64,000 nt of DNA from Pseudomonas sp. WS 5079 (GTDB taxonomy: Bacteria > Pseudomonadota > Gammaproteobacteria > Pseudomonadales > Pseudomonadaceae). The notes below the pieces were generated by a model. That model worked only from the letters and a program-made list of their open reading frames with translations. It was not told where the DNA came from and made no database searches. The stretch spans positions 124,001 to 188,000 of the forward strand of contig NZ_JAAQWN010000009.1 in the NCBI RefSeq assembly GCF_012985465.1. The letters run 5' to 3'. Made by a program: the position numbers and the translations under genes. This document shows, piece by piece, positions 33,306 through 41,414 of the stretch (within the stretch, counting starts at the first letter, position 1; each line of letters begins with the position of its first letter).

Positions 33306-34436
33306 ATGCGTAAATTACTTGCTTTGACCCTCACCATGGCCCTGGTCGCCGCCGTTTCCGCCTATCTGGTCTGGACCCAGGAGCGCCCCGTGGGGCATTA
33401 CCTGTCGGACCTGCGGATCAACCTGGCTGTAAACGAGGGCACTCCCGCCGATCACGGCAACCTGCTGGGCATCCAGCCGGAGCTGTTCCCCGCTGACTAC
33501 CAGAGCCTGGAACGCTTGCACCTCAAGCTCTCGGCCTACCTGCGCAATGCCCAGGAACTGGGCCTGCTCAACGATAAAACCATCGTGGTCCTGCCCGAAC
33601 ATGTCGGCACCTGGCTGATGGTCAGCGGCGAAAAAAACGAGCTGTACCAGGCGACCAACTTCAAGGAGGCGATGAACTGGCTGTCGGCGAGCAACCCTTT
33701 GCTGTTCCTGCGCGCGTTGATCAGCGCCCAGGGCGATAACCGCCTGGACGATGCCTACCTGCGCATGAAGGCGCCGGCCATGGCCCGCGATTACCAGGTG
33801 CTGTTTGGTGGCCTGGCCAAGGAGTTCGGGGTGACCCTGGTTGCCGGCTCCATCGCCCTGCCCAACCCCAGTATCAGCCAGGGTCAACTGCAGGTCGGCC
33901 ATGGCGCGCTGTACAACACCAGCCTGGTATTCGACCGCGATGGCCTGCCGCTGGGCCAACCCCAGCGCCAGCTCTACCCGATCTTCGATGAGCGGGGTTT
34001 TATCGCCCCGGGCGACGAAAACGCGGTCAGCGTGATCGACACCCCGGCCGGGCGCCTGGGCATCCTGATCGGCAGCGACAGTTGGTACCCCGACAACTAC
34101 CGCAAGCTCAACGAACAAGGCGCGCAGCTGGTGGCCGTGCCGGCACTGGTGATTGGCCGAGACACCTGGGACAAGCCATGGCGCGGCTTCAAAAGTGTGT
34201 CCACTCCCCCGGAAGTCAGCCTCAAGCCCGAAGAGCTCAGTGAAGGCGAAGCCTGGCATCGCCTGAGCCTGATCAGCCAGGCCCCCATCAGCCTGGCCGG
34301 TGCCGGCATGAGCGTATTCATGCGCGGGCAGTTCTGGGACCAGGGCACCAGCGGCCAGAGCTTTCTCAGTGCCAACGGCCAAGTCTTCGCCGACGGCAAC
34401 GCACGTGGTGCGCGCCTGCTGAACGTGTGGCTGTAA
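33306..34436 (+). CDS. Nitrilase-superfamily protein lacking catalytic Lys and Cys
   Basis: A 376-residue carbon-nitrogen hydrolase-like protein with an N-terminal signal anchor (residues about 3-24). The nitrilase triad is Glu-Lys-Cys. Glu98 is present in VVLPEHVGTW, but the lysine position (RKxHL) reads RQLYP with Gln222, and the cysteine position (xICxD) reads LIGSDSWYP with Gly256. It is thus probably not an amidase and may be a binding or structural protein in the periplasm. It is 4 bases upstream of the AraC gene, and the two likely share a transcript. Confidence 0.82.
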   Translation: MRKLLALTLTMALVAAVSAYLVWTQERPVGHYLSDLRINLAVNEGTPADHGNLLGIQPELFPADYQSLERLHLKLSAYLRNAQELGLLNDKTIVVLPEHVGTWLMVSGEKNELYQATNFKEAMNWLSASNPLLFLRALISAQGDNRLDDAYLRMKAPAMARDYQVLFGGLAKEFGVTLVAGSIALPNPSISQGQLQVGHGALYNTSLVFDRDGLPLGQPQRQLYPIFDERGFIAPGDENAVSVIDTPAGRLGILIGSDSWYPDNYRKLNEQGAQLVAVPALVIGRDTWDKPWRGFKSVSTPPEVSLKPEELSEGEAWHRLSLISQAPISLAGAGMSVFMRGQFWDQGTSGQSFLSANGQVFADGNARGARLLNVWL

Positions 34437-34440
34437 CTCC

Positions 34441-35481
34441 ATGAAGCCGGCACCGATGCGCCTCGGGGACTTATCGGTGGGCATCGTGCACACCCTGGCC
34501 GACGCCATCCTCAGCCATGGCCTGGACCCGCAGCCGTTGCTGTTGCAATACGGCCTGGACCCGGCGCGCTTGAGTGAACCCGGCGCGCGCCTGTCGATCC
34601 CGCGCTATATGCGCCTGGGCCATGCGGCCATCCAACTGACCGGCGACCCCGGCCTGGGCCTGCGCATGGGCCAGTTGAGCCGTATGAATCAACTTGGCCT
34701 GGCCGGCGTCACCGCCGCCCAGGCGCCCAACGTGCGCGAAGCGGCACGCACCCTGACGCGCTTCGAGGCCTTGTACGGCGCCAACTATCGTGGCCAGTCG
34801 AGCTTTCATGAAGACGCCCAGGGCGCTTGGCTGCGCTTCTATTCCATCAGCCCGTACAACGCTTATAACCGCTTCGTGGTGGACTCGATTCTGGCCGGCT
34901 GGCTGCATCAGATGGCGAACTTGTGCCAGCAGCCGGTGCTGGCCGAGCGCATCGAAATCGAATTCGCCGCACCGGACTACAGCGCCAGCTACAGCGTGCT
35001 GGGCGAGTGCCCGGTGCAGTTCGGCGCCGAGCTCAACCAACTGCGTCTGAGCCAGTACAGCCTGGGCCTGCGTAACCCGCAGCACTGCCCAAGTACCTGG
35101 CACTTGCTGGTGCAATTGTGTGAACGGGAGTTGGAACAACTGACCCGCACCCGCAGCCTGCGCGAGCGCATCATTCGTTTGCTGGGGCCGATGCTCAATG
35201 GCGGCCGGGAACCCGACCTGGAAGAAGTGGCGGCGCGCCTGAAGCTGCCAACCTGGACCTTGCGCCGCAAACTGGCCGAGGAAGGCACGCAGTTTCGCGC
35301 GATTCTCAACGACACCCGCCGCGACCTGGCCATGACCTACATTCGCGACACGGAACTGGCGTTTGGGGAAATTGCCTACTTGCTCGGTTTTGCCTCAGCG
35401 GAGGCCTTTCAACGGGCCTTCAAGCGCTGGAACAGCCAGACCCCAGGGGAATTTCGCCGCAGTCAGCGGCATTCCGCCTGA
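34441..35481 (+). CDS. AraC-family regulator with Arabinose_bd-like N-terminal domain
   Basis: A 346-residue regulator of the OruR/ArgR-like Pseudomonas group. The N-terminal domain (about 1-210, VHTLADAILSHGLDPQPLLLQYGLDP) is of the type found in many large AraC proteins, and the C-terminal AraC DNA-binding domain (about 240-346) has LEEVAARLKLPTWTLRRKLAEEG and FGEIAYLLGFASAEAFQRAFKRW. It is preceded by the degenerate nitrilase gene with a 4-base gap. The target is unknown; the nitrilase-like gene is a candidate. Confidence 0.9.
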   Translation: MKPAPMRLGDLSVGIVHTLADAILSHGLDPQPLLLQYGLDPARLSEPGARLSIPRYMRLGHAAIQLTGDPGLGLRMGQLSRMNQLGLAGVTAAQAPNVREAARTLTRFEALYGANYRGQSSFHEDAQGAWLRFYSISPYNAYNRFVVDSILAGWLHQMANLCQQPVLAERIEIEFAAPDYSASYSVLGECPVQFGAELNQLRLSQYSLGLRNPQHCPSTWHLLVQLCERELEQLTRTRSLRERIIRLLGPMLNGGREPDLEEVAARLKLPTWTLRRKLAEEGTQFRAILNDTRRDLAMTYIRDTELAFGEIAYLLGFASAEAFQRAFKRWNSQTPGEFRRSQRHSA

Positions 35482-35488
35482 CGCCGGC

Positions 35489-35575
35489 CTACAACTCGGT
35501 GGCGTCGTCGGCCGGGTGCGAAGGGTCCAGTTCAAAGGCCTGGTATTCCAGCAGCTCTTCTTGATAATCGTCCAT
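35489..35575 (-). CDS. 28-residue acidic microprotein
   Basis: A very short frame, MDDYQEELLEYQAFELDP to DDATEL, with a textbook AAGGAG ribosome binding site 7 bases before the ATG. The peptide is strongly acidic (five Asp and six Glu in 28 residues) with no membrane segment. The spacing and ribosome binding site make it a likely real gene; the function is unknown. It ends 8 bases after the convergent AraC stop. Confidence 0.65.
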   Translation of the reverse strand: MDDYQEELLEYQAFELDPSHPADDATEL

Positions 35576-35749
35576 CGTCGACTCCTTGTGTCATCAAAGC
35601 AGGTTGTTCAAGTGACCTGCATCACCAGCCTAAAGTGCCGTGGTGACGAAAAAAAGACAGGGTCATGACATTCCTGCGCTCCAGGATTAAACGTAGCGAC
35701 GGGCAACGGATTTAATACATCAAACTTGACCCTCTCGGCCCGCGCGTAA

Positions 35750-36538
35750 TTACTCGCCGGTGGCCGGCAGCGGTGGAATCACCTCTGTCGGTGCCGGCAG
35801 CACAGGCGTAGTCGGCACTTCTGCTGGAGTTTGCGGGGTAATGGGCATGGCCTCTACCGGCGGTGCAAGCGGTTCCGAGACCGCTGGCGCGACAGGTACC
35901 GGCGGCACTTCTTTCGGCGCTTCTACCTTATCCACCGCCGGCGCGGGCTTGGGTTCCGGTACGCCGAGATCGGCCTTTGGCGCTTCGGGAATGTGCTCGG
36001 CGGCTTTCACTTCCTGGGGCAGGAACACATCCACCAGGGAAAAGTAGCGGTCATAGAACTTGGGCGAGGTGACCGTCTCGCTGGCCACCTTGACCATCGA
36101 GTCGTCGGTGGAGCCGATCGGCATCGACACCGAACCGAGTACGCCCACCCCCAGGCTGGCGGAGTTGTTGACCTTTTTCAGCGCGTAGCGATCCTGCAGG
36201 GCGTTGGCAAACATGGTGGCATGATGCTCGCCGCTGCCATCTTCGGCACACACCACGTTGAAACTGATCTGTAGATGGGTCTCACCGGTCTGCTGGAAAC
36301 TTTTGTTACCGCTCACCAGCTTCGGGTCGCTGCTGGTGATGATGTAGCCCTGGCTGAGCAACGCCCGGCGTGCCGCTTCGCAGGCCGCGATATCGCTGAC
36401 CGGGTAATTGCGCGAAAACGTACCGGAGTCGTCGAAGTTCTCATGTTCGTAAATAGCGGTCTTGGGCGACGAGCAGCCCGTGGCGCCTGCCAGCACCAGC
36501 GCGAGCGCGAGGCCACGCAAGTGAAATGAAGTCGACAT
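35750..36538 (-). CDS. DUF2242 lipoprotein with proline-rich tail
   Basis: A 262-residue predicted lipoprotein: signal peptide LALALVLAGATGCSS with lipidated Cys22. A DUF2242 domain (about 25-165) follows, then a proline/valine/glutamate-rich tail (about 170-262) that is probably disordered and could span the periplasm or the cell wall. No enzymatic motif is seen. It is a single gene; its start lies 44 bases downstream of the stop of the LysR gene at 36583, on the same strand. The function is not known. Confidence 0.85.
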   Translation of the reverse strand: MSTSFHLRGLALALVLAGATGCSSPKTAIYEHENFDDSGTFSRNYPVSDIAACEAARRALLSQGYIITSSDPKLVSGNKSFQQTGETHLQISFNVVCAEDGSGEHHATMFANALQDRYALKKVNNSASLGVGVLGSVSMPIGSTDDSMVKVASETVTSPKFYDRYFSLVDVFLPQEVKAAEHIPEAPKADLGVPEPKPAPAVDKVEAPKEVPPVPVAPAVSEPLAPPVEAMPITPQTPAEVPTTPVLPAPTEVIPPLPATGE

Positions 36539-36582
36539 TGATCATCCTGAGGAAAACGGTCAGGGCGGTATTGTGCAACAGA

Positions 36583-37527
36583 TCACCGGCTGCGCGCGCG
36601 GATTCCTGTCGGTAAAACGTCACCAGCCGGCTCGACGCGCGGTGCAGGAAAAAGCCTGGCGCTCATATGATCGATAAACACCCGCAGTTTGGCCGAGGCA
36701 TGTCGGCTCGACGGCCAGAGCATCCAGAAGCTGCCACTGTGCTCCAGGTAATCGTCCAGCACCCGCTGCAGGCGGCCCTGCTCGACGGATTCGCGGACCA
36801 TGAAGTCCGGCAGACAGGCAATCCCAAGGCCTTCGTGCACTACGTGCTTTAGCGACTCGATGGTCGTGCTGACCAACGGTGCACGCAGCACCGGTTCGGG
36901 TTCGCCCGGTAAATGGCGCAGGGGCCAGCTCTCCAGCTTGCCGGTGGCGCAAAACTTGTGACGTAGGCAGGCATGATGGTTGAGGTCCGTAGGACAGGCC
37001 GGTACGCCGTGTAAGGCGAAGTACTGCGGCGCTCCCACCAGCACCAACCGATAGTGCCCCAGCAGCCGCGCCGACAGCCGCGAGTCCTCGGGCTTGCCGG
37101 TGCGCACCACAGCGTCGAAGCCTTCCTCGATCACATCCACCATGCGGTCGGAAAAATCCACGTCCAGCTCAATCTCTGGATAGGACCGCATAAACTCGGT
37201 CAGCACCGGCATCAACAGGCCCCTGACCTGGGGCAAACTGATGCGTAATTTGCCACGGGGGGTGGTCGCTGCTTCAGTCAACTCCTGCTCGGCCGCTTCA
37301 ACCTCGGCCAGGATCCGCCGTGAACGCTCGAGAAACAGCGCTCCCTCGGCCGTCAGCGTGATACTGCGGGTACTGCGATGGAACAGCCGCACCCCCAGAC
37401 GCTGCTCCATGCGCGCAATGCTTTTGCCCACAGCCGAGGACGACACCCCCAGCAGCCGACCGGCCTGGGTAAAGCTGCGGGTCTCCGCGACCTGCACAAA
37501 CACCGACATACTGCCCAGACTGTCCAT
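36583..37527 (-). CDS. LysR-family regulator
   Basis: A 314-residue LysR-type regulator of the CrgA/DsdC-like group: MDSLGSMSVFVQVAETRSFTQAGRLLGVSSSAVGKSIARMEQRLG as HTH, with an effector domain. The start is chosen by family match; about 50 upstream codons are open but run into the divergent MFS promoter. It diverges from the MFS transporter at 37654 with 126 bases between and probably controls it. Confidence 0.9.
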   Translation of the reverse strand: MDSLGSMSVFVQVAETRSFTQAGRLLGVSSSAVGKSIARMEQRLGVRLFHRSTRSITLTAEGALFLERSRRILAEVEAAEQELTEAATTPRGKLRISLPQVRGLLMPVLTEFMRSYPEIELDVDFSDRMVDVIEEGFDAVVRTGKPEDSRLSARLLGHYRLVLVGAPQYFALHGVPACPTDLNHHACLRHKFCATGKLESWPLRHLPGEPEPVLRAPLVSTTIESLKHVVHEGLGIACLPDFMVRESVEQGRLQRVLDDYLEHSGSFWMLWPSSRHASAKLRVFIDHMSARLFPAPRVEPAGDVLPTGIRARSR

Positions 37528-37653
37528 TGTCACTTCCTGCGAATTACGGACATAAACGTCCGATAAGTTCGGAACCTTAGCCCATTTTTCCAAGTGGTTC
37601 AGCCCCCTACTCTGCCCCGATGTCCTGATGCCTTGAATACGGAGCCGAGCCAC

Positions 37654-38829
37654 ATGAATGACTGCAGTACACCACAATGCCTGCCCAGCCAGCGCGAACG
37701 CCTGCCCATGGCGGGCTTGCTGGCGCTGGCCACCGCCGGCTTCATCACCATCCTCACCGAGGCGATGCCCGCAGGTCTGCTGCCCCAGATGAGCGCCGGC
37801 CTCGGGGTGAGCGAGGCGCTGGTCGGCCAGCTCGTCACGCTGTATGCCCTCGGCTCGTTGCTGGCCGCCATCCCCCTGACCATCGCCACCCGTGGCTGGC
37901 GCCGCCGCCCCTTGCTGATGCTAGCCATTGGTGGCTTCGCGATAGTCAACAGTGTCACGGCACTATCAAGCGTGTATTGGCTGACCCTGGTCGCACGGCT
38001 GTTGGCCGGGGTGTTCGCGGGTTTGCTCTGGGCACTGCTGGCAGGATATGCCAGCCGCATGGTGGCCCCGCACCTACAGGGCCGGGCGATTGCCGTGGCA
38101 ATGCTGGGCGCGCCCCTGGCGTTATCCCTTGGAGTGCCTGCCGGAACGTTTCTGGGCACTGCAGTGGGTTGGCGCTTGAGCTTTGCGATCATGAGCGGGC
38201 TGACAGTGCTGCTACTGGCGTGGGTACGCTGGCAGGTGCCGGACTTTGCCGGGCAACGTGCGCAACAGCGCCTGGGCTTGCGCCAGGTCCTGCGTTTGCC
38301 GGGGGTGCGACCGGTGCTGTGGGTGACCTTTACCTACGTGCTGGCGCATAACATTCTGTACACCTATATCGCGCCGTTCCTGGCGCCCGCCGGGCTTACC
38401 GCCGACATCGACCGGGTGTTGCTGGTATTTGGCCTGGCAGCGCTGATGGGGATCTGGATCGTCAGCCTGTTGATTGACCGCCTGCTGCAGGTCCTACTGG
38501 TGAGCAGTTGCACCCTGTTTGCCGCTGCAGCATTGGCCCTGTGTCTGTGGATCGCCTCTACCGAGGTCGTCTACCTGTCAGTCGCCATCTGGGGCCTGGC
38601 GTTTGGCGGCTTGCCTGCCTTGCTGCAAACCGCGCTGGCCAAATCGGCCGGTGACTCGGCGGATGCAGCCCAGTCGATGCTGGTGACGGTGTGGAACCTG
38701 GGGATTGCCGGCGGTGGGCTGCTGGGCGGCATACTGCTTCAGGGATGGGGCGTCATGTGGTTTCCCTGGGTCGTTGCCGCCTTGGCTACGCTGGCATTGA
38801 TCACCACCCTGCAGCCTCGCCGCACCTGA
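37654..38829 (+). CDS. MFS efflux transporter (AraJ/SotB-like)
   Basis: A 391-residue inner-membrane transporter with about twelve helices and the ATAGFITILTEAMPAGLLPQMSAGLGVSEALVGQLVTLYALGS start typical of arabinose/chloramphenicol-type exporters. The basic loop RGWRRRPLLM follows helix 2. ATG at 37654 fits the family; the frame stays open 20 codons upstream. It is paired with the divergent LysR gene. The exported compound is not known. Confidence 0.9.
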   Translation: MNDCSTPQCLPSQRERLPMAGLLALATAGFITILTEAMPAGLLPQMSAGLGVSEALVGQLVTLYALGSLLAAIPLTIATRGWRRRPLLMLAIGGFAIVNSVTALSSVYWLTLVARLLAGVFAGLLWALLAGYASRMVAPHLQGRAIAVAMLGAPLALSLGVPAGTFLGTAVGWRLSFAIMSGLTVLLLAWVRWQVPDFAGQRAQQRLGLRQVLRLPGVRPVLWVTFTYVLAHNILYTYIAPFLAPAGLTADIDRVLLVFGLAALMGIWIVSLLIDRLLQVLLVSSCTLFAAAALALCLWIASTEVVYLSVAIWGLAFGGLPALLQTALAKSAGDSADAAQSMLVTVWNLGIAGGGLLGGILLQGWGVMWFPWVVAALATLALITTLQPRRT

Positions 38830-38838
38830 CAAACAGGC

Positions 38839-38874
38839 AAAAAAAGACCCCGGTTTCAGGCCGGGGTGTTTTTT
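38839..38874. terminator. Bidirectional terminator between MFS and ppiD
   Basis: Stem ACCCCGG/CCGGGGT (38847-38853 with 38861-38867) is flanked by an A-run on the left and a T-run on the right, so it can end both convergent transcripts. Confidence 0.88.
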
Positions 38875-38891
38875 GAAACGGTATTACTACA

Positions 38892-40763
38892 TCAGAACCG
38901 CTTGATGTCAGCCTTGCTTTCCAGCTCCTTGCGGAACGCGGCGAAGTCCTGCTGACCGACCCGCGAAGCGAGGAAGCGACGATATTGCTCCTTCTCTTCA
39001 TCGGTTGGCGCAGCGCCTTCGTTGACGTTGTTCAAGCGCAGGATCATCAAGCTGCCATCCGGCAGGGTCACGTCGGTGAAGGTCGGTTTGTCCTTCGCCG
39101 CCGGCTTGGCCATGCGGAACAGCGCTTGCAGCACGGCAGGCTCGACGCCTTCCTGGCCACGGGTAGCAGCTTCGGTGACTTTCCAGACCTGGCCATCAAC
39201 CGCCTGGTCCAATGCCAGCTTGCCGTCGCGCAGGTTAGCGATCAGCTCGTCAGCATGGGTCTTCGCCGCAGCGCTTGCACGCTCCTTGGTCAACTGGGCA
39301 CGGATGGCGGTCGCCACGCTTTCCAGCGGCAGTTGCTCCGGCTTGCGGTGCTCCTTGGCGCGCAGGACCACGATGGTTTCCGGATCCAGCTCGATGGCGG
39401 TGCTGTTGGCACCCTCATCCAGCACTTCAGGGCTGAAAGCCGCCTGGATCACAGCACGGTTGGCCGCGATGCCTTCGCCACCTTCACGGCCAAACGGCGC
39501 CGAAGTGTGCACGGTCAGCTTCAGGTCCGAAGCTGGCTGGGCCAGGTCGGAGGCTTCGAATGCCGCATCTTCCAGTTGCTTGGTTGCCTCGACGAAGCGC
39601 TGCTCCACTTGCTGGGTCTTCAGCTCGCGGGTCAGCTTGTCTTTCAGGCTGGCGAACGAAGGCACTTCTGGCGCTTCAACACCCAGCAGCTTGATCAGGT
39701 GCCAGCCGAAGCTGGAACGTACCGGTGCCGAGACCTGGTCCTTGTTCAAGGCGTACAGGGCGCTTTCGAACTCAGGATCGTAGACGCCAGGGCCTGCAAA
39801 ACCCAGGTCGCCGCCGCTGTTGGCCGAACCCGGATCCTGGGAGAACTCCTTGGCCAGGGCCTCGAAGCTTTCGCCCTTGGCCAGGCGCGCCTGGACTTCC
39901 TCGATCTTGGCCTTGGCCTGGGCCTCGGTGACCTTGTCGTTGACTTCGATCAGAATGTGCGCGGCACGACGCTGTTCAGCGAGGTTGGCGGTTTCTTTCT
40001 CGTACAGGGCCTGCAGCTCATCGTCCTTGACCGCTACCTGGTCAAAGAACGAAGACTTCTTCAGCTCCAGGTAGTCGATGACGACCTGGTCCGGAGTCAT
40101 GAACTCTTTGGCGTGTTGGTCGTAGTAAGCCTTGACCTCGTCGTCGGTGAGTTTCACGGCTGCCGGGTCGGCCTTGATGCTGACGGTGGCGAAATCACGG
40201 GTCTGTTTTTCCAGACGCGCAAAGTTCAGCACTTCCTGGTCGGTGACAAAACCGCTGCCGGCAATGCCTGCGCGCAGTTGGCCGATCAGCATTTCCTGGG
40301 TCAGCATCTGCCGGAACTGCATACGGCTGTAGCCCAGTTGACGGATCACCTGGTCGAAGCGTTCAGCGCTGAACTTGCCGTCTTCCTGAAACTCCGGGGT
40401 CTGCAGGATCACTTGGTCCAGTGCAGCTTCCGAGAAAGAGAACTTCGAATCGGCCGCGCCTTGCAGCAGCAGCTTGCGATCGATCAGGCCTTTGAGGGCC
40501 GCCTCGCGCAGCATTTTTTCATCCAGCAAGGACGCGTCGAAGTCCTTGCCCAGTTGTTGCATCAGCTGCCGACGTTGCATGTCGACGGCCTGGCTCAGCT
40601 CGTTTTGAGTGATTTCTTCACCATTGACCCTGGCCGCGTCCTGGCTATTGGTCGTGGCCTGGAAAATGGCCTCGATACCGGTGAATGCCATCAATACAAC
40701 GATGAGCCCGATAATGGTCTTGGCAATCCAGCCTTGTGAATTGTCCCTGATATTCTGCAGCAT
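38892..40763 (-). CDS. ppiD: Peptidyl-prolyl isomerase PpiD (periplasmic folding chaperone)
   Basis: A 623-residue inner-membrane-anchored chaperone: one transmembrane helix near the N-terminus (about 15-33, IAKTIIGLIVVLMAFTGIEAIF), a SurA-like N-terminal region, a parvulin domain (about 265-360, RRAAHILIEVNDKVTEAQAKAK to FGWHLIKLLG), and a C-terminal region. It acts at the Sec translocon exit on periplasmic proteins. It is full length. It lies downstream of hupB, as in many gammaproteobacteria. Confidence 0.96.
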   Translation of the reverse strand: MLQNIRDNSQGWIAKTIIGLIVVLMAFTGIEAIFQATTNSQDAARVNGEEITQNELSQAVDMQRRQLMQQLGKDFDASLLDEKMLREAALKGLIDRKLLLQGAADSKFSFSEAALDQVILQTPEFQEDGKFSAERFDQVIRQLGYSRMQFRQMLTQEMLIGQLRAGIAGSGFVTDQEVLNFARLEKQTRDFATVSIKADPAAVKLTDDEVKAYYDQHAKEFMTPDQVVIDYLELKKSSFFDQVAVKDDELQALYEKETANLAEQRRAAHILIEVNDKVTEAQAKAKIEEVQARLAKGESFEALAKEFSQDPGSANSGGDLGFAGPGVYDPEFESALYALNKDQVSAPVRSSFGWHLIKLLGVEAPEVPSFASLKDKLTRELKTQQVEQRFVEATKQLEDAAFEASDLAQPASDLKLTVHTSAPFGREGGEGIAANRAVIQAAFSPEVLDEGANSTAIELDPETIVVLRAKEHRKPEQLPLESVATAIRAQLTKERASAAAKTHADELIANLRDGKLALDQAVDGQVWKVTEAATRGQEGVEPAVLQALFRMAKPAAKDKPTFTDVTLPDGSLMILRLNNVNEGAAPTDEEKEQYRRFLASRVGQQDFAAFRKELESKADIKRF

Positions 40764-40833
40764 GCGTCCCCCAGAAACGGTTGAACTTCAAAAATTAGGC
40801 AACCGTGGAGCGTGGGTAGAATCCGGATAGAAG

Positions 40834-40860
40834 AAAGGCGCATCCGAGGATGCGCCTTCT
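40834..40860 (-). terminator. Terminator-like hairpin downstream of hupB
   Basis: On the minus strand the stem AAGGCGCATCC/GGATGCGCCTT with a 3-base loop is followed by TCTTC. It would end the hupB transcript before ppiD. Confidence 0.75.
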
Positions 40861-40866
40861 CGTAAC

Positions 40867-40940
40867 TGGCGGAACGGACGGGTGTTGAACCCGCCCCCCG
40901 GCGTCGCGACCCAATGGATACTCAGGTCAGTTGCCGCTCC
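40867..40940 (-). pseudogene. Degenerate tRNA-Asp-like remnant
   Basis: Read on the minus strand, 74 bases open with acceptor stem GGAGCGG and close with CCGTTCCGCCA. The T-arm GCGGGTTCAACACCCGT is still paired. These match tRNA-Asp. The D-arm and anticodon arm no longer pair and the GTC anticodon loop is lost, so this is a decayed copy or a partial duplicate rather than a working tRNA. It lies between hupB and its terminator. Confidence 0.68.
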
Positions 40941-40993
40941 GCTGCCAGGCCAGACCTGCGTCCAGCCCGGATAGGCAAAGGCTTGAACGAAGC

Positions 40994-41266
40994 TTAGTTG
41001 ACGGCTTCTTTCAGGGCTTTACCGGCTTTGAAACCTGGTTTCTTGGCAGCAGCGATTTGCAGTGCTTTGCCAGTCTGTGGGTTACGGCCAGTGCGGGCTG
41101 GACGATCGGTCACAGAGAAAGTACCGAAACCTACCAGTACCACGGAGTCGCCGGCCTTGAGAGCGCCAGTGACGGATTCGATTACTGCGTCCAGCGCACG
41201 GCCAGCAGCGGCTTTCGGGATATCAGCAGATGCGGCGATAGCATCAATCAGTTCCGACTTGTTCAC
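40994..41266 (-). CDS. hupB: DNA-binding protein HU-beta
   Basis: A 90-residue histone-like nucleoid protein that bends DNA as HU heterodimer. It starts with GTG (NKSELIDAIAASADIPK), with GGGGA at the right distance upstream. FGTFSVTDRPARTGRNPQTGK is the beta-arm DNA-binding signature. It is full length. It lies downstream of lon in the conserved clpX-lon-hupB-ppiD order. Confidence 0.97.
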   Translation of the reverse strand: MNKSELIDAIAASADIPKAAAGRALDAVIESVTGALKAGDSVVLVGFGTFSVTDRPARTGRNPQTGKALQIAAAKKPGFKAGKALKEAVN

Positions 41267-41414
41267 TCTAAGTCCCCTTATATCTATTGAGTATGATTCT
41301 AAGTTTTTTGGTGAAAGCAAAAACCAGTGCTGAATGGCCTACAGGCACTTATAAGAGCCGCTTTATAACAAGGGCTCTAAAAAGCTGTCAAGGAAGCCAC
41401 CAAGCTTAAACGTA

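Noticed and set aside
38985..40739. Open frame of 584 codons on the plus strand opposite ppiD
   Set aside because: Antisense shadow of a well-supported gene; composition follows the third-position bias of ppiD.
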